Origin: Mesorhizobium sp. WSM2240
Lineage (GTDB): Bacteria > Pseudomonadota > Alphaproteobacteria > Rhizobiales > Rhizobiaceae
Direction: 5' to 3'
DNA length: 64,000 bases
Assembly (NCBI RefSeq): GCF_040438645.1
Contig: NZ_CP159253.1
Location: 124,001-188,000, forward strand
How positions within the stretch are numbered: the first letter of the stretch is position 1; every line of letters begins with the position of its first letter. Shown piece by piece: positions 54,353 to 63,918 of the stretch. The position numbers and the translations under genes were made by a program. The notes under the pieces were generated by a model. It was not told the origin of the DNA, searched no databases, and saw nothing but the letters and a program-made list of their open reading frames with translations.

Positions 54353-56179
54353 TCAAAAGACGTAGCGGTCCCAGCTTCCATAGCGTTCATTGCTCCGCGT
54401 TCCGCGCGGCAGGCTTAGCGCGATCACGAGAAGTCCGCAGATCACGTCATTCCAGGCCGCCCCGGCAGTCGCGCCGGAAAGCATCCACGGCGTCGCGATC
54501 AGCCACAGCCCGAGCAGGACGTTCAGGAACCGCAGCGGCCGGGCGACCTCTGCCATGGCGATCACCGCGACAGTTATGATCATTGCGCCGACGAGGTGAT
54601 CGCTGTCGGCGACGGCGCCTTCCGCGCCGAATACAAGGCGGGAGAACATGAGCCATGCGCCGAGGACGGAACTCGCGATCAATGTCCAGGGAAGGGTGAC
54701 GCCCCAGACGGCCGCTTCGGCCTGCTTGCGCAGCGGTTCGTCGAGGCTGGCGCGATCGTCGGGCTTGCCTCCGGCATCAGGTCCGCCCTGCAGGAAGGTG
54801 CGGATCAGCGGCCGTCCGGCGCGATGGCTGCGGAGCATGTATTGGCCCATGGCCACCACCTCGTCCACGGTCAGGGGGATCATCACCAGCATGGCGAAGG
54901 CGGCGATCAGGCAAAGCGTGCAGTAGGTGCCGATCATGATCGGCTGGATGATGATGAAGAAGATCGAAACTCCGCCGAGCGGCACCACGAGGATGAAGAA
55001 GAATGTCACCATCCATGGCATGGTGCGCCAGCGTTTCGAGGAGCCCATCGCCCCCATCAGCACCTCGATCATATAGCTCGTGGCTCCGAGCCCGGCGTCG
55101 GCGATCGGCCAGGCGCGCGACACGTCGGAGGTGATGATGAATTCCGTGCCGTTCTTCGTGCCGCCACCGGAGAAGAATGGCTCCCAGACGTGGCCGATAT
55201 GGCCGAGCTGGTAGGCGGCGAGGTAGCGGGCGATGAAGAAACCGAAGAGGCCGAGCGCGATGATCGGCAGGCGCTGCAGCCAGGACGAAGGCGAGTAGGT
55301 CCAGCCCGGCGGAATCTCGCTTTCGTCCATCATGCCTTCATGACTCATGCCGGGCATCATGGGTACGAGCACCGAAAAGGCGATTGCAAGCGCACCGATG
55401 ATGGTGTCGTTGGCATAGGCCGCCGCGCTCGGGGTCCAGAAGAAGAGCGGTGCGAAGAGCAGCCACAGGCCGACGACCGTCGTGCCCCACTGCGCCCAAT
55501 TGAATTTCGGCTTGAGAGCGAGCGAGCCGAACAGGATCAGGAGAAGCCCGCACGCGATCTCGTTCCAGCCGGTGATGGCATTGCGCAGTTCCGGCGCCCA
55601 CAGGCCGCGCTCCTGGGTAACATCGCGCGCTACATTGCCGGCGATCTCCGGATTGAACAGTGCGAGCTGGAATGGACTGGTTAGCAGCCAGACGCCGAGC
55701 GCGATGACAAGCAAATGCACCCACAACATGTGCAGGCGCATTTTTGCCATCCGTGCCATATGCTCCTGCATCGCCTTCTTCCCGTGGGCGTCATGCATCC
55801 CAGAGCCTCCGGTGGCCTCTTCTCGGCCTGCCACCGTGGACACGTTGAGCTTGTTCACCCGGTACCACCCGACCGGATCCGCTTTGAGCGCCTCGATCAT
55901 TTTGGGCAGCGTCTCGCGCAGGGAGCGTTTCGGTTTCCAATCGAGTACCGTTCTGGCGCGGGTGATGTCGAGCGCATAGTGGTCGTCGGCTATGTCGACC
56001 ATCCATGGTTTGATGAAGGAGTCCTCGTCGAGCACTTCCTCTTCGATCCAGGCGCCGGTCCTTGCGAGCGCTTTCGGAACGTACCAGGTCTCCCAAGGCT
56101 CGCCATGGATGATCTGGCCGATCTGGCGCTGCATCTCCCCGTACCCGAGTGCTTCAGGTTCTCCAAGCAGGAGCGGCAA
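54353..56179 (-). CDS. SPW-repeat / vitamin K epoxide reductase-like membrane protein (C-terminal part of a frameshifted gene)
   Basis: The first 120 residues are the end of an NAD-dependent sugar epimerase (LALARTGAWIEEE-like region, DITRARTVLDWKPKRSLRET). Then follow a membrane region with SPW-type repeats (NAITGWNEIACGLLLILFGS; AWNDVICGLLVIALSL near the C-terminus) and a VKOR-like segment with the redox motif TYCTLCLIAAF. About 9-10 helices. Frame reading shows that the same frame continues upstream of the TTG at 56179 to about 56390 (HVEDFADAILRLIERRKELP), where it joins the epimerase N-terminus in another frame. So the product as written is a fragment of a roughly 840-residue fusion protein. 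Predicted role unknown; VKOR domains make disulfides. Confidence 0.7.
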   Translation of the reverse strand: MPLLLGEPEALGYGEMQRQIGQIIHGEPWETWYVPKALARTGAWIEEEVLDEDSFIKPWMVDIADDHYALDITRARTVLDWKPKRSLRETLPKMIEALKADPVGWYRVNKLNVSTVAGREEATGGSGMHDAHGKKAMQEHMARMAKMRLHMLWVHLLVIALGVWLLTSPFQLALFNPEIAGNVARDVTQERGLWAPELRNAITGWNEIACGLLLILFGSLALKPKFNWAQWGTTVVGLWLLFAPLFFWTPSAAAYANDTIIGALAIAFSVLVPMMPGMSHEGMMDESEIPPGWTYSPSSWLQRLPIIALGLFGFFIARYLAAYQLGHIGHVWEPFFSGGGTKNGTEFIITSDVSRAWPIADAGLGATSYMIEVLMGAMGSSKRWRTMPWMVTFFFILVVPLGGVSIFFIIIQPIMIGTYCTLCLIAAFAMLVMIPLTVDEVVAMGQYMLRSHRAGRPLIRTFLQGGPDAGGKPDDRASLDEPLRKQAEAAVWGVTLPWTLIASSVLGAWLMFSRLVFGAEGAVADSDHLVGAMIITVAVIAMAEVARPLRFLNVLLGLWLIATPWMLSGATAGAAWNDVICGLLVIALSLPRGTRSNERYGSWDRYVF

Positions 56180-56354
56180 CTCGGGTGGAAGCTCCTTGCG
56201 CCGCTCGATCAGCCGCAGGATTGCATCCGCGAAGTCCTCGACATGCAGGAAGGACTGCCCCGTCTCGAGGTTGCCCGGATAGACTCGCCCTTTAGGGCTT
56301 CGCTCGTAAATCCGGGCGATCTGATTGGCCAGGAATGGGTTGCTGCTCCGATCG

Positions 56355-56882
56355 TCATAAACGCCGGCAGGACGAAGATACGACGGGCATGCTCCCGTGC
56401 CGTTTCGCGATCAGCCTTTCGGTTTGGACCTTGGATGCGCGGTAGGGCAGTTTCGGGTCGAGAGGCTGGTCCTCGTCGATCCTTTCGCCGGGCTTGGCGG
56501 CCCGATGCACCAGCATGGTGCTGGCGAATACGAACTGCTCGACCTCGAAGCTCCCGAGAGCCTGGAGGAGGTGTTCGGTACCGCGCAGCGTAATCTCCTC
56601 ATATTTCGGGTTCGATTCTCCCGTGAGGTCGAAATAGGCGGCCAGATGAATGACGGATGCAATGCGGTCCCCGGCATGCTTGCGCACGCGTTCGAGCGCC
56701 GCCTTGACGCTTTCCTTCGAAGTGAGGTCGATCTCGACGAACAAGTTCGGCTCTGGACCGGCCTTTGCTGCCTTGAGATCGAGCGAGACGACGTCGAACC
56801 GGTCGCGAAGCTTCGCAACAAGTGCGCGGCCAAGAAATCCGCTGCCGCCCGTGATTAGTACGGTGTCTTTTTGCTTCGGCAA
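56355..56882 (-). pseudogene. NAD-dependent epimerase/dehydratase domain, N-terminal part of the same frameshifted gene
   Basis: Begins at a TTG (56882) right after AAGGAGGAACGA: LPKQKDTVLITGGSGFLGRA, a Rossmann GxxGxxG. It continues with SVIHLAAYFDLTGESNP and the YxxxK catalytic pair in LPYRASKVQTERLIAKRHG, then runs into an abnormal tail VVSSSCRRL and a stop at 56355. The proper continuation (LRPAGVYDDRSNPFLANQIA) lies in the frame of the downstream gene, so a one-base insertion or two-base deletion near 56375-56390 breaks the gene. A sequencing error is possible. Confidence 0.75.
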
Positions 56883-57392
56883 TCGTTCCTCCTTCGGACG
56901 GAAAGCCGCGGCGCGGTGTGGGTCGGCTTTATTGTGCTCGATCAAGGCCACCAGTTCCTTTCCTGGGGCTCTCTCGTGGAGCAACTCGTATATGCCGCAG
57001 GTGTTCCGGCAGCTTGTTGGTTTGCGGATCGCGCCAAACCCACCACGGCCGCCTTACTTGTTCGTCAGCCGTTGACAGGTTGAGGGATCGGCCTCCGCAA
57101 GGGTCCAGAGCCGGATATGCGGGAGTTTGTGCATCCTTTCGTGAGTACGCGCCGATGCGATCATTCGTTCATGCCGCCGCACCATAGCACGGAGAACGCG
57201 GTAGAAAGCCGCGGTGGGCCGCTGTAGCGGCTTGAGAACAAATCTAAGGTGCGCCGGCCACCGCGCCGACACGGCTGTGGCGAGCGCCCGGTCGGGGCCG
57301 GCCCGCACCTTTCGATGGTGTTCGGCCCGGGAGTCAGACGCTTCGGTTACATATTGCTAAGAGCAGACCACGAGCTTGAGCGTCAGTTCCGA
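56883..57392. other. Region upstream of the frameshifted gene
   Basis: 510 bases with only short, unconvincing reading frames on both strands; the best, minus strand 57054-57308, has no ribosome site or recognisable motif. Promoter of the epimerase gene is expected near 56890-56960. Confidence 0.3.
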
Positions 57393-57527
57393 TTACGCCC
57401 AGAACAAAAGGCCGATCACCAGCAACGCGATGACGATCAGAAGGCTCCAGATCTGCCATGACCTCATGCGGCGGAAGGTGAACGATTCGCGCGCGAACCT
57501 GTCAGGATCGCCTCGATTGTTTGCCAT
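57393..57527 (-). CDS. Single-helix membrane microprotein (44 residues)
   Basis: Starts MANNRGDPDRFARESFTFRR and ends with one strong membrane helix of about 22 residues (IWSLLIVIALLVIGLLFWA) before the stop. GAGGTGATG lies just upstream of the ATG. The basic N-terminus predicts an inside orientation. It resembles other tiny helical proteins of alphaproteobacterial stress regions, but no family was recognised. Confidence 0.55.
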   Translation of the reverse strand: MANNRGDPDRFARESFTFRRMRSWQIWSLLIVIALLVIGLLFWA

Positions 57528-57722
57528 TGCATCACCTCATCGATACTTTTCTCCGGCCGTATGCAGGTAACGCCGGCGCAGCCCCGAAGGTTTCAAAGGC
57601 AAAGGTTGCCCGTTCGGTTTCCGGCATGGATGTCATGCGGCACAGGCACTGAGATTGGCTGCGGGTTGCTTGCCCCGTTAGCCTGCCTGTTCGCTTCCGG
57701 CCTTAGACCTATATCGTTCCAG

Positions 57723-58976
57723 ATGGGTGTCCGACGACAGGGCGTGATTCTTGCCAGCGTTCAGCGCTGTGCACGGGCCTTTGCGCTGATGCTGATGGTG
57801 TTGGCCGGCCTTTTCGGCTTGGTTATTTCGCATTCTTCGGAAAACAGAGGCGTGGCTGTTGTGCTGAAGCTGGAGGGCGCCGTCAGTCCAGCGGCTGCCG
57901 ATTACGTGACGCGCGGTCTCCAGCAGGCTGAGGAGAGGCGAGCGGAATTGGTCGTGCTCCAGATGGACACGCCCGGTGGTCTGGACACTTCGATGCGCCA
58001 CATCATCCGCGCTATCCTTTCCTCTCCCGTTCCCGTCGCGAGCTTCGTCGCGCCGAGCGGCGCGCGGGCCGCCAGCGCCGGCGCCTATATCCTTTATGCG
58101 AGCCACATCGCCGCGATGGCTCCCGGCACGAACCTTGGCGCCGCGACTCCGATCGAGATCGGTGGCGGCGGATTGGCGTTCGGCGGCGATGAAGAGGCTG
58201 ACCAGGAGCAGCCGGACGAAAGTCGCGACCGTGAGGAGGACCAACCGGCGGGGGAGCGGCAGTCCCCGCGCAACTCAGCCGAGGCAAAGGCAATCAATGA
58301 CGCCGTGGCTTATATACGCAGCCTGGCGGAGTTGCGCGGGCGCAATGCCGATTGGGCGGAAAAGGCGGTGCGCAAGGCCGCCAGCCTTTCGTCGACAGCC
58401 GCGGCACGCGAGAACGTCATCGACTTTACCGCCGCCACAGTGGACGACCTTCTTGCCAAGGCGAACGGTCGCACTGTGCGGGTCGGCCAGACGACCGTCA
58501 CGCTAGACACTGCCGACCTCGCCGTCGGGGAGATGGAGCCGGACTGGCGCACTCGGCTTCTCGCCGTCATCACGAACCCGAATGTGGCGCTGATCTTCCT
58601 TATGATCGGCCTCTACGGACTGATCTTCGAGTTTCTCAATCCCGGCGCAATGGTGCCCGGAACGATCGGTGGCATCAGCCTGCTGGTCGGTCTATACGCG
58701 CTCGCGGTGCTTCCGGTCAGCTTTGCCGGAGCCGGCCTGGTTGTGCTGGGCGTCGGCCTTATCGTCGCGGAAGCCTTCGCGCCATCCTTTGGCATCCTCG
58801 GCATAGGCGGCACCGTCGCGCTGGTGCTGGGAGCCACCATCCTCTTCGACACCGACATACCCGGATTACAGCTGTCCTGGCCAGTTGTCGGCGGCGTCGC
58901 GGTCTCCAGCTTGGCGCTCACGCTGTTGATCGTCCGGCTGGCGTGGATTTCGCATCGGATATCGACGAATCCATGA
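57723..58976 (+). CDS. NfeD-type membrane serine protease, C-terminus lost
   Basis: About 417 residues. The N-terminal segment is a membrane anchor ([20 protein letters not shown]), then a ClpP-like protease domain with [20 protein letters not shown] and the active-site region [20 protein letters not shown] (nucleophile Ser in ASAGAY), an acidic insert ([20 protein letters not shown]), and a helix bundle ([20 protein letters not shown] onward). Family members usually continue with a soluble OB-fold domain; here it stops at [14 protein letters not shown], where sequence from the next gene begins. The start is uncertain: no ribosome site at 57723, and the frame is open to 57561. Normally partnered with a slipin/stomatin, whose remnant follows. 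Confidence 0.75.
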   Translation: MGVRRQGVILASVQRCARAFALMLMVLAGLFGLVISHSSENRGVAVVLKLEGAVSPAAADYVTRGLQQAEERRAELVVLQMDTPGGLDTSMRHIIRAILSSPVPVASFVAPSGARAASAGAYILYASHIAAMAPGTNLGAATPIEIGGGGLAFGGDEEADQEQPDESRDREEDQPAGERQSPRNSAEAKAINDAVAYIRSLAELRGRNADWAEKAVRKAASLSSTAAARENVIDFTAATVDDLLAKANGRTVRVGQTTVTLDTADLAVGEMEPDWRTRLLAVITNPNVALIFLMIGLYGLIFEFLNPGAMVPGTIGGISLLVGLYALAVLPVSFAGAGLVVLGVGLIVAEAFAPSFGILGIGGTVALVLGATILFDTDIPGLQLSWPVVGGVAVSSLALTLLIVRLAWISHRISTNP

Positions 58977-59233
58977 TCAGAGCCATTGCCCGCCAGGCCG
59001 AAGCAGAGCGAGAGCGGCGCGCCAAGATCATCAATGCCGAGGGCGAACAGCAGGCTGCGCAGAAGCTGTTTGAGGCTGCCGAAATCCTGGCAAAGCAGCC
59101 GGAAGCCATGCAACTCCGCTATCTGAGTACGCTAAACGTGATAGCGGGCGAGAAGAACTCGACGATCGTCTTCCCCTTCCCGATGGAGTTTCTGAACCTC
59201 GCGCCCGGCATGGGTGACAAGCATACGAAGTAG
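58973..59233 (+). pseudogene. Slipin/stomatin (SPFH) C-terminal remnant
   Basis: 86 residues beginning [20 protein letters not shown] and [20 protein letters not shown], the coiled-coil end of a stomatin-like protein, then [18 protein letters not shown]. The SPFH core and membrane hairpin that should precede it are absent; the in-frame sequence upstream (DFASDIDES) joins the truncated nfeD near 58945-58960. It appears to be what remains after a deletion. Confidence 0.75.
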
Positions 59234-59498
59234 GGATCATCGGCGCCTGGAATAGGCCTTCTAGCACTAGCCCGCATCCAAGCTCATTCAGAGAGCAATA
59301 CGGGCATATCATGCCTGCTCCGACCAAGCTGCAGATCGACGGCCAAGCCCGAACGCGGAAACGTTCGCCTGATCGTATCCTATCTGAATACGGCGGCGAT
59401 TGGCTCAAACATCGTCGCCGTAGCCCGGCATGTTCGGGAACATTCGGCCGCTGCCGCCATTGGGGTCGGGTAAACTGCGGGCCTTGAAGGCGGAACGC
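59234..59498. other. Spacer before the hypothetical membrane protein
   Basis: 265 bases without a credible gene; no hairpin terminator or operator stood out. Confidence 0.3.
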
Positions 59499-60017
59499 AT
59501 GCGCAACATCATATTTGGAGCACTAGCGGGCATATCGGCCACTTTGGCGATGACGGCAGCCATGCGCCGGCTGTTCAGGATCCTTCCTGATGGTCACGAT
59601 TACCCTCTGCCGCCGCGCGAAATCGTTCAGCGGGTGGATGTTGCCGGAACTGGCGAACGCGGGCTGCGCACCGCAACCGTCACGGCCCATTTCGGTTACG
59701 GCGCCATCGCAGGGAGTGTCTATGCTCTGCTGCCGCGGCGGATGATCAGCGGTGGCAGCTATGGCGTCCTGATCTGGGCGCTGAGCTATCTCGGATGGAT
59801 TCCTCTTGCACGGATACTCTCGCCCGCCACAGAGCACCCGGCAGCGCGCAATCTCCTGATGCTTGGGGCACATCTTGTGTGGGGCGCCAGCCTCGCTGCG
59901 AGCCTCCACGAACTCCGGCGATCAACCGGGGACATCTTCAGCCGAGGACCTCTTTTCGATGCTCGGCGCCCACGGCGCTTGGCGCAAGGCATGCCTCGAA
60001 TAGGAGCAGGCGAATGA
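59499..60017 (+). CDS. Hypothetical integral membrane protein
   Basis: 172 residues with four predicted helices, starting MRNIIFGALAGISATLAMTA with the Gly-rich first helix and THMxxMRRL-like sequence seen in DUF1440/DUF6789-type small membrane proteins. Later helices: AHFGYGAIAGSVYALLPRRM, YGVLIWALSYLGWIPLARIL, NLLMLGAHLVWGASLAASLH. GGCGGAAC precedes the ATG at 59499; the frame is open to 59430. Its stop overlaps the start of the oxidoreductase, so they are translationally coupled. The family assignment is tentative. Confidence 0.65.
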   Translation: MRNIIFGALAGISATLAMTAAMRRLFRILPDGHDYPLPPREIVQRVDVAGTGERGLRTATVTAHFGYGAIAGSVYALLPRRMISGGSYGVLIWALSYLGWIPLARILSPATEHPAARNLLMLGAHLVWGASLAASLHELRRSTGDIFSRGPLFDARRPRRLAQGMPRIGAGE

Positions 60018-61558
60018 AACGCCCCGAAAACAACCGGCCGTTCTGGTTTCCATCAGACGAGAATGCAAAAACCTATCCGCCGCTCGCGGACAGCATCTCA
60101 GTGGACGTCGCGATTGTCGGCGGCGGGATTGTCGGGCTGACGGCGGCGCATCTGCTGGCCGGATCGGGCAAGAGCGTAGCTGTGCTCGAGGCGCGCCAGA
60201 TCGGCCGACAGGCGACCGGCAGGTCGACCGCCAAGGTCACCTCTCAGCACGGCCAGCGCTATGATCGCCTGATCCGGGACATCGGGCGGGACGACGCTCG
60301 CATTTATGCCCAAGCCAATGAGCATGCGGTTGAGAAGATCCGCACGCTGGTGGAGACCCTGCAACTCGATTGCGGACTGAAGCAGATGGCCGCATTCGTC
60401 TATGGCGAGACGGAAGACGAAGCCGCGTCGCTGAGGAAAGAAGCGGAAGCGGCTTCCAGCCTCGGCTTGCCGGCTTCGTTCGTGACCGAGGTGGATCTGC
60501 CGTTCCCGGTCACAGGCGCCGTGCGCTTCGATGGTCAGGCGCAATTCGATCCTTATCGCTATCTGCTGGGCCTTGCCGAGGTAGTGTCCCGCGAAGCAAT
60601 GCTATTCGAAAAGAGTCGGGTAACGGATGTCGAACACGGCGAACCGTGCATTGTAAAGACGGACGGCGGCTCGGTCACCGCAGACCGCGTGATCGTCGCA
60701 ACGCAGATGCCGATCGTTCACGACGGCCACTTCTACGCCAAGGCCTTTCCCTTCGCTCACCCGATCGTGGCGGCTCCTATGCCGGCTGGCCATGTACTGG
60801 ATGGCATGTTCATCAGTGTGGGGTCGCCGACGCATTCATTGAGAAGCGCCGAAAGGGACGGGAAGAGCTACCTGATCGCTGTGGGCGGCGAGTTCAGGAC
60901 CGGCGTGACCGAGGACGAGCTTGCGATGGTCAGCGACCTGCAGGCCTTCCTCAAGTCGACGTTCGGGGTTGAGAGCCTCTCCCATTCCTGGATCAACGAG
61001 GATTTCCGACCGATGGATGATCTTCCGTTCGTCGGGCGCGCAAGTTCCGCAAAACCGCATTTCTTCGTGGCGGTGGGGTTCGACGCCTGGGGCGTCACGC
61101 AGGCCACCGTGGCCGCCGGGATCATCGCCGACCTCGAACGGGCGAACGAAGCCGCCGAAATATTCGATGCCACTCGCCTGCGGCCGGTGAGCGGCGGGCC
61201 TACATTCGTCTCAGAGAACGTCAAGACCGGGATAAGGCTGGTCGGGGACCGCTTGTTCAAGCAGCGGGTGCAAGAGATCGAGAGCATAGCAGCCGGGCAG
61301 GGCGGTATCGTCGAAATCGACGGCGAACAGCTTGCCGTCGTTAAGGACGATCAAGGCGTAGTCAGCGCTCTGTCAGCCGTGTGCACCCATCTCGGTTGCA
61401 TCGTCGGCTGGAATGAGGTGGACCGGACCTGGGATTGCCCCTGCCACGGATCGCGCTTCGACAGGCAAGGACAGGTCATCAGCGGGCCGGCGGTTTCGCC
61501 GCTCGAAACACGGGAACTGGGCGCTGCTTTGCGCAAAGCCGCAGGTCACCGCGGGTGA
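60014..61558 (+). CDS. FAD-dependent oxidoreductase with C-terminal Rieske domain
   Basis: 514 residues. The N-terminal DAO-type FAD domain has VAIVGGGIVGLTAAHLLAGS near residue 35 and LEARQIGRQATGRSTAKVTS; the FAD end is near residue 350 (FVAVGFDAWGVTQATVAAGI). From about residue 430 a Rieske 2Fe-2S domain follows with CTHLGCIVGWN and CPCHGSRFD (Cys-x-His ... Cys-x2-His). The start overlaps the previous stop (ATGA). This layout is common in alphaproteobacterial and cyanobacterial oxidoreductases of unknown substrate. Confidence 0.85.
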   Translation: MKRPENNRPFWFPSDENAKTYPPLADSISVDVAIVGGGIVGLTAAHLLAGSGKSVAVLEARQIGRQATGRSTAKVTSQHGQRYDRLIRDIGRDDARIYAQANEHAVEKIRTLVETLQLDCGLKQMAAFVYGETEDEAASLRKEAEAASSLGLPASFVTEVDLPFPVTGAVRFDGQAQFDPYRYLLGLAEVVSREAMLFEKSRVTDVEHGEPCIVKTDGGSVTADRVIVATQMPIVHDGHFYAKAFPFAHPIVAAPMPAGHVLDGMFISVGSPTHSLRSAERDGKSYLIAVGGEFRTGVTEDELAMVSDLQAFLKSTFGVESLSHSWINEDFRPMDDLPFVGRASSAKPHFFVAVGFDAWGVTQATVAAGIIADLERANEAAEIFDATRLRPVSGGPTFVSENVKTGIRLVGDRLFKQRVQEIESIAAGQGGIVEIDGEQLAVVKDDQGVVSALSAVCTHLGCIVGWNEVDRTWDCPCHGSRFDRQGQVISGPAVSPLETRELGAALRKAAGHRG

Positions 61559-61656
61559 ACCGCTGGTTGGAGGCGCGACCGTGAAAATCCGTCGGGCGCG
61601 ACGTCTTCCGGATGGTCCGCCCAAGCTCAACGGAAGGCTGAAGAGGGCCACAAGCG

Positions 61657-62241
61657 ATGAACACCGCAGCTATTGGCGGTTCCCTTCAGGAACCGGAATG
61701 GCTGTCTCGTTGGCGGGAATCCCCACTACCGACCGATCAGGGACTGTTCCGTTTTGACGGCCTTGGTTCTGTCGATCCTGACCAGATGACCGGCAGATGG
61801 CGTGGAACAGGCCTTCACACCGGACATCCGCTCGACGGCCTGCTTGAATGGTTGAATTGGTACGGCAAGTCTTTTGAGACGCCCGAGATCGTCCATCCGC
61901 TGCTCTTTCTCGGCAGGAGCGGTGACATATTCTCCATCGATCCGGCACGAGTTCCGCTCCATTGGGTGTTGCGCGGGCCGATGCTCGCCCGCAGCCGCGC
62001 CGCGCGAAAACTTTTCGCGGTGTCGCGTTATCTTCTGCGATCCGGTGGTCCCACCGCGCGGCTGCGAAAGATCGAGCATCGAGGAGTAACCAGCGCCGCC
62101 ATCGTCTACGATCGTCAGCCTATCATCGATTACCTTCGCAGGATCGACGACGATCGCGTTCTTGGCATCATGGATCTGCGGTTCATGCCGCAGCCCTTCT
62201 TCTTTCTGCTTGCTCGCGACGGGTTTGAACGAGCCGGCTAG
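61657..62241 (+). CDS. DUF4334 / GXWXG domain protein
   Basis: 194 residues. The N-terminal GXWXG domain is visible as MTGRWRGTGLHTGHPLDGLL near residue 43, followed by a DUF4334 domain (ARLRKIEHRGVTSAAIVYDR, QPIIDYLRRIDDDRVLGIMD) ending FFFLLARDGFERAG. These two domains are known only as a paired family of unknown function. The ATG follows weak GAGGGCCAC. Stands in line with the oxidoreductase 98 bases upstream. Confidence 0.8.
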   Translation: MNTAAIGGSLQEPEWLSRWRESPLPTDQGLFRFDGLGSVDPDQMTGRWRGTGLHTGHPLDGLLEWLNWYGKSFETPEIVHPLLFLGRSGDIFSIDPARVPLHWVLRGPMLARSRAARKLFAVSRYLLRSGGPTARLRKIEHRGVTSAAIVYDRQPIIDYLRRIDDDRVLGIMDLRFMPQPFFFLLARDGFERAG

Positions 62242-62408
62242 ATTTGCCCGAAGCGACACAGCACCCAGTCGCCGATCGGCATCAGCCGCCGGGTACCCCG
62301 CCGCGGCAAGTTGAACAAAACGCCATGACATTCGTTCGGCTTTGCCGTGGCCTGACGAAACGCTCGAACTCCTGCCAGTTCGTTGGCCATTCATGGAGGC
62401 ACCTGACG

Positions 62409-63518
62409 ATGCGAGATTGGGCGCTGACAGAGGGCAGGCTCAGGGTACTGATCCTGGCGGCGGCGACGGCACTGGGGCTTTATCTGTGTTATCTGTTGGC
62501 GCTCCCCTTCCTGCCTTCACTGACTTGGGCGCTGGTTTTGAGCATAATGCTCTTGCCGATGCACCGCCGGATCGAGGCGCGCACCGGAAATGCCCATCTA
62601 GCGGCTACAATATCCGTCATCGTGGCTGCGATCGCGGTGGTCGTCCCCGTGCTCTATGTGGCGCAGAAACTCGTGGTCGAAGCGGTGGAAGGCGCCGTTT
62701 ACCTGGAAAGGCAGCTTCGCGGCGCAGAATGGCGTGATGCAATCGCTGCGTATCCACGATTGGCAACAAGCGTGGAATGGCTCGAGGAGCGATTGGACTT
62801 CGCCGGAGCCGCTGCAAATCTCGCGGAATGGCTCACTGTACAGGGTACCTCGCTGGTGCGAGGCTCGGTCAATCAACTGATCAATCTACTGCTGACGTTT
62901 TATCTGCTCTTCTATTTCCTGCGCGACAGGCAGCGAGCCTGGCGGACGTTGGGCGACTTTTCTCCGCTTCCGCGTGCAGCGACTGAGTTGGTCGCGCGCC
63001 GGTTCATGGATACTGTTCACGCAACGATCTTCGGCACGCTGGGCGTTGCCGCCGTCCAGGGAACGCTGAGCGGATTGATGTTCTGGTGGTTGGGCCTACC
63101 GCTGCCGCTATTCTGGGGCGTGGTGATCGGCTTGCTTGCCATTGTGCCTGTGCTGGGTGCGTTCGTCGTCTGGGTGCCGGCGGCTGTGTTTCTGGTTTTC
63201 GAGGGCCATTGGATAAAGGCGCTGATTCTAACGGCATGGGGCGCCGTCATTGTCGGCGGCATCGACAACCTGCTCTACCCGGTCCTGGTGGGGAACCGGT
63301 TGAAACTTCACACCGTCCCGGCGCTGATAGGCCTTATTGGAGGCATAATCCTGTTCGGCGCTTCCGGGCTTGTCCTCGGACCGGCCGTGATCGTCGTCAC
63401 TTTGGCGCTGGTGGAAATACTGAAGAGACATTACCGCCGTGAAATCATACAGCACGACAACTTGTCGCCACGCGCAGGGAAAGCGAAGCAAAGCGGCAAG
63501 ACGAATCCCCGGGCGTGA
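62409..63518 (+). CDS. AI-2E family transporter (PerM/YdiK-like)
   Basis: 369 residues, about eight membrane helices: LILAAATALGLYLCYLLALP at the N-terminus, LVRGSVNQLINLLLTFYLLF, FYFLRDRQRAWRTLG, a conserved motif VHATIFGTLGVAAVQGTLSG, FWGVVIGLLAIVPVLGAFVV and a C-terminal helix pair (LIGGIILFGASGLVLGPAVI). Matches PF01594. GGAGG lies 10 bases before the ATG at 62409; an open frame extends to 62244. Members export autoinducer-2 or small ions in different organisms, so the substrate is unknown here. Confidence 0.85.
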   Translation: MRDWALTEGRLRVLILAAATALGLYLCYLLALPFLPSLTWALVLSIMLLPMHRRIEARTGNAHLAATISVIVAAIAVVVPVLYVAQKLVVEAVEGAVYLERQLRGAEWRDAIAAYPRLATSVEWLEERLDFAGAAANLAEWLTVQGTSLVRGSVNQLINLLLTFYLLFYFLRDRQRAWRTLGDFSPLPRAATELVARRFMDTVHATIFGTLGVAAVQGTLSGLMFWWLGLPLPLFWGVVIGLLAIVPVLGAFVVWVPAAVFLVFEGHWIKALILTAWGAVIVGGIDNLLYPVLVGNRLKLHTVPALIGLIGGIILFGASGLVLGPAVIVVTLALVEILKRHYRREIIQHDNLSPRAGKAKQSGKTNPRA

Positions 63519-63591
63519 AGCATCGGCAGCGCCGCGCTTGTTCACGACGTGAGTTGGCCTGCTCGCAACGCTCGACCGCGCGCCTGCGGTT

Positions 63592-63918
63592 TCATTTCGA
63601 GGCTCCGACTCCGAGTTCAGATGCCTTGGCCTCGAACTCATCCTTGATGTCGTTGAGTGTCGGCAGGTTCAGCGCCTTCAGGTAGGCATGCACTTTCTTG
63701 GCCGGATCGGAATTGAGGTCACGCTTGAAATTCTCGACGACATCCCTGGCCGAACCGTAGCGCTTAAAGCGCTCTATCTCTGCTCGCGTGGCATCCTGAA
63801 CGTCCTTGAGCTTCTTCTTTTCTGAGTCGGAACGGCCTTCCGGCTTGGCCTTCATTACGGGATCGAACGCTCGGTCGATCAGGAATTCCACGAGCTGTCG
63901 TTTCGCATCTGATGCCAT
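63592..63918 (-). CDS. Hypothetical soluble protein
   Basis: 108 residues, highly charged and helical: MASDAKRQLVEFLIDRAFDP, VMKAKPEGRSDSEKKKLKDV, then SARDVVENFKRDLNSDPAKK and a Leu-containing C-terminal helix (LNDIKDEFEAKASELGVGAS). No signal or membrane segment. AAGGAGG precedes the ATG at a normal distance. I recognise it only as a type of small protein seen near stress genes in Rhizobiales, without assigned function. Confidence 0.65.
   Translation of the reverse strand: MASDAKRQLVEFLIDRAFDPVMKAKPEGRSDSEKKKLKDVQDATRAEIERFKRYGSARDVVENFKRDLNSDPAKKVHAYLKALNLPTLNDIKDEFEAKASELGVGASK

Noticed and set aside
57054-57308. 84-codon minus-strand frame before the 44-residue microprotein
   Set aside because: No ribosome site, Arg/His-rich composition typical of a noncoding frame, no motif.
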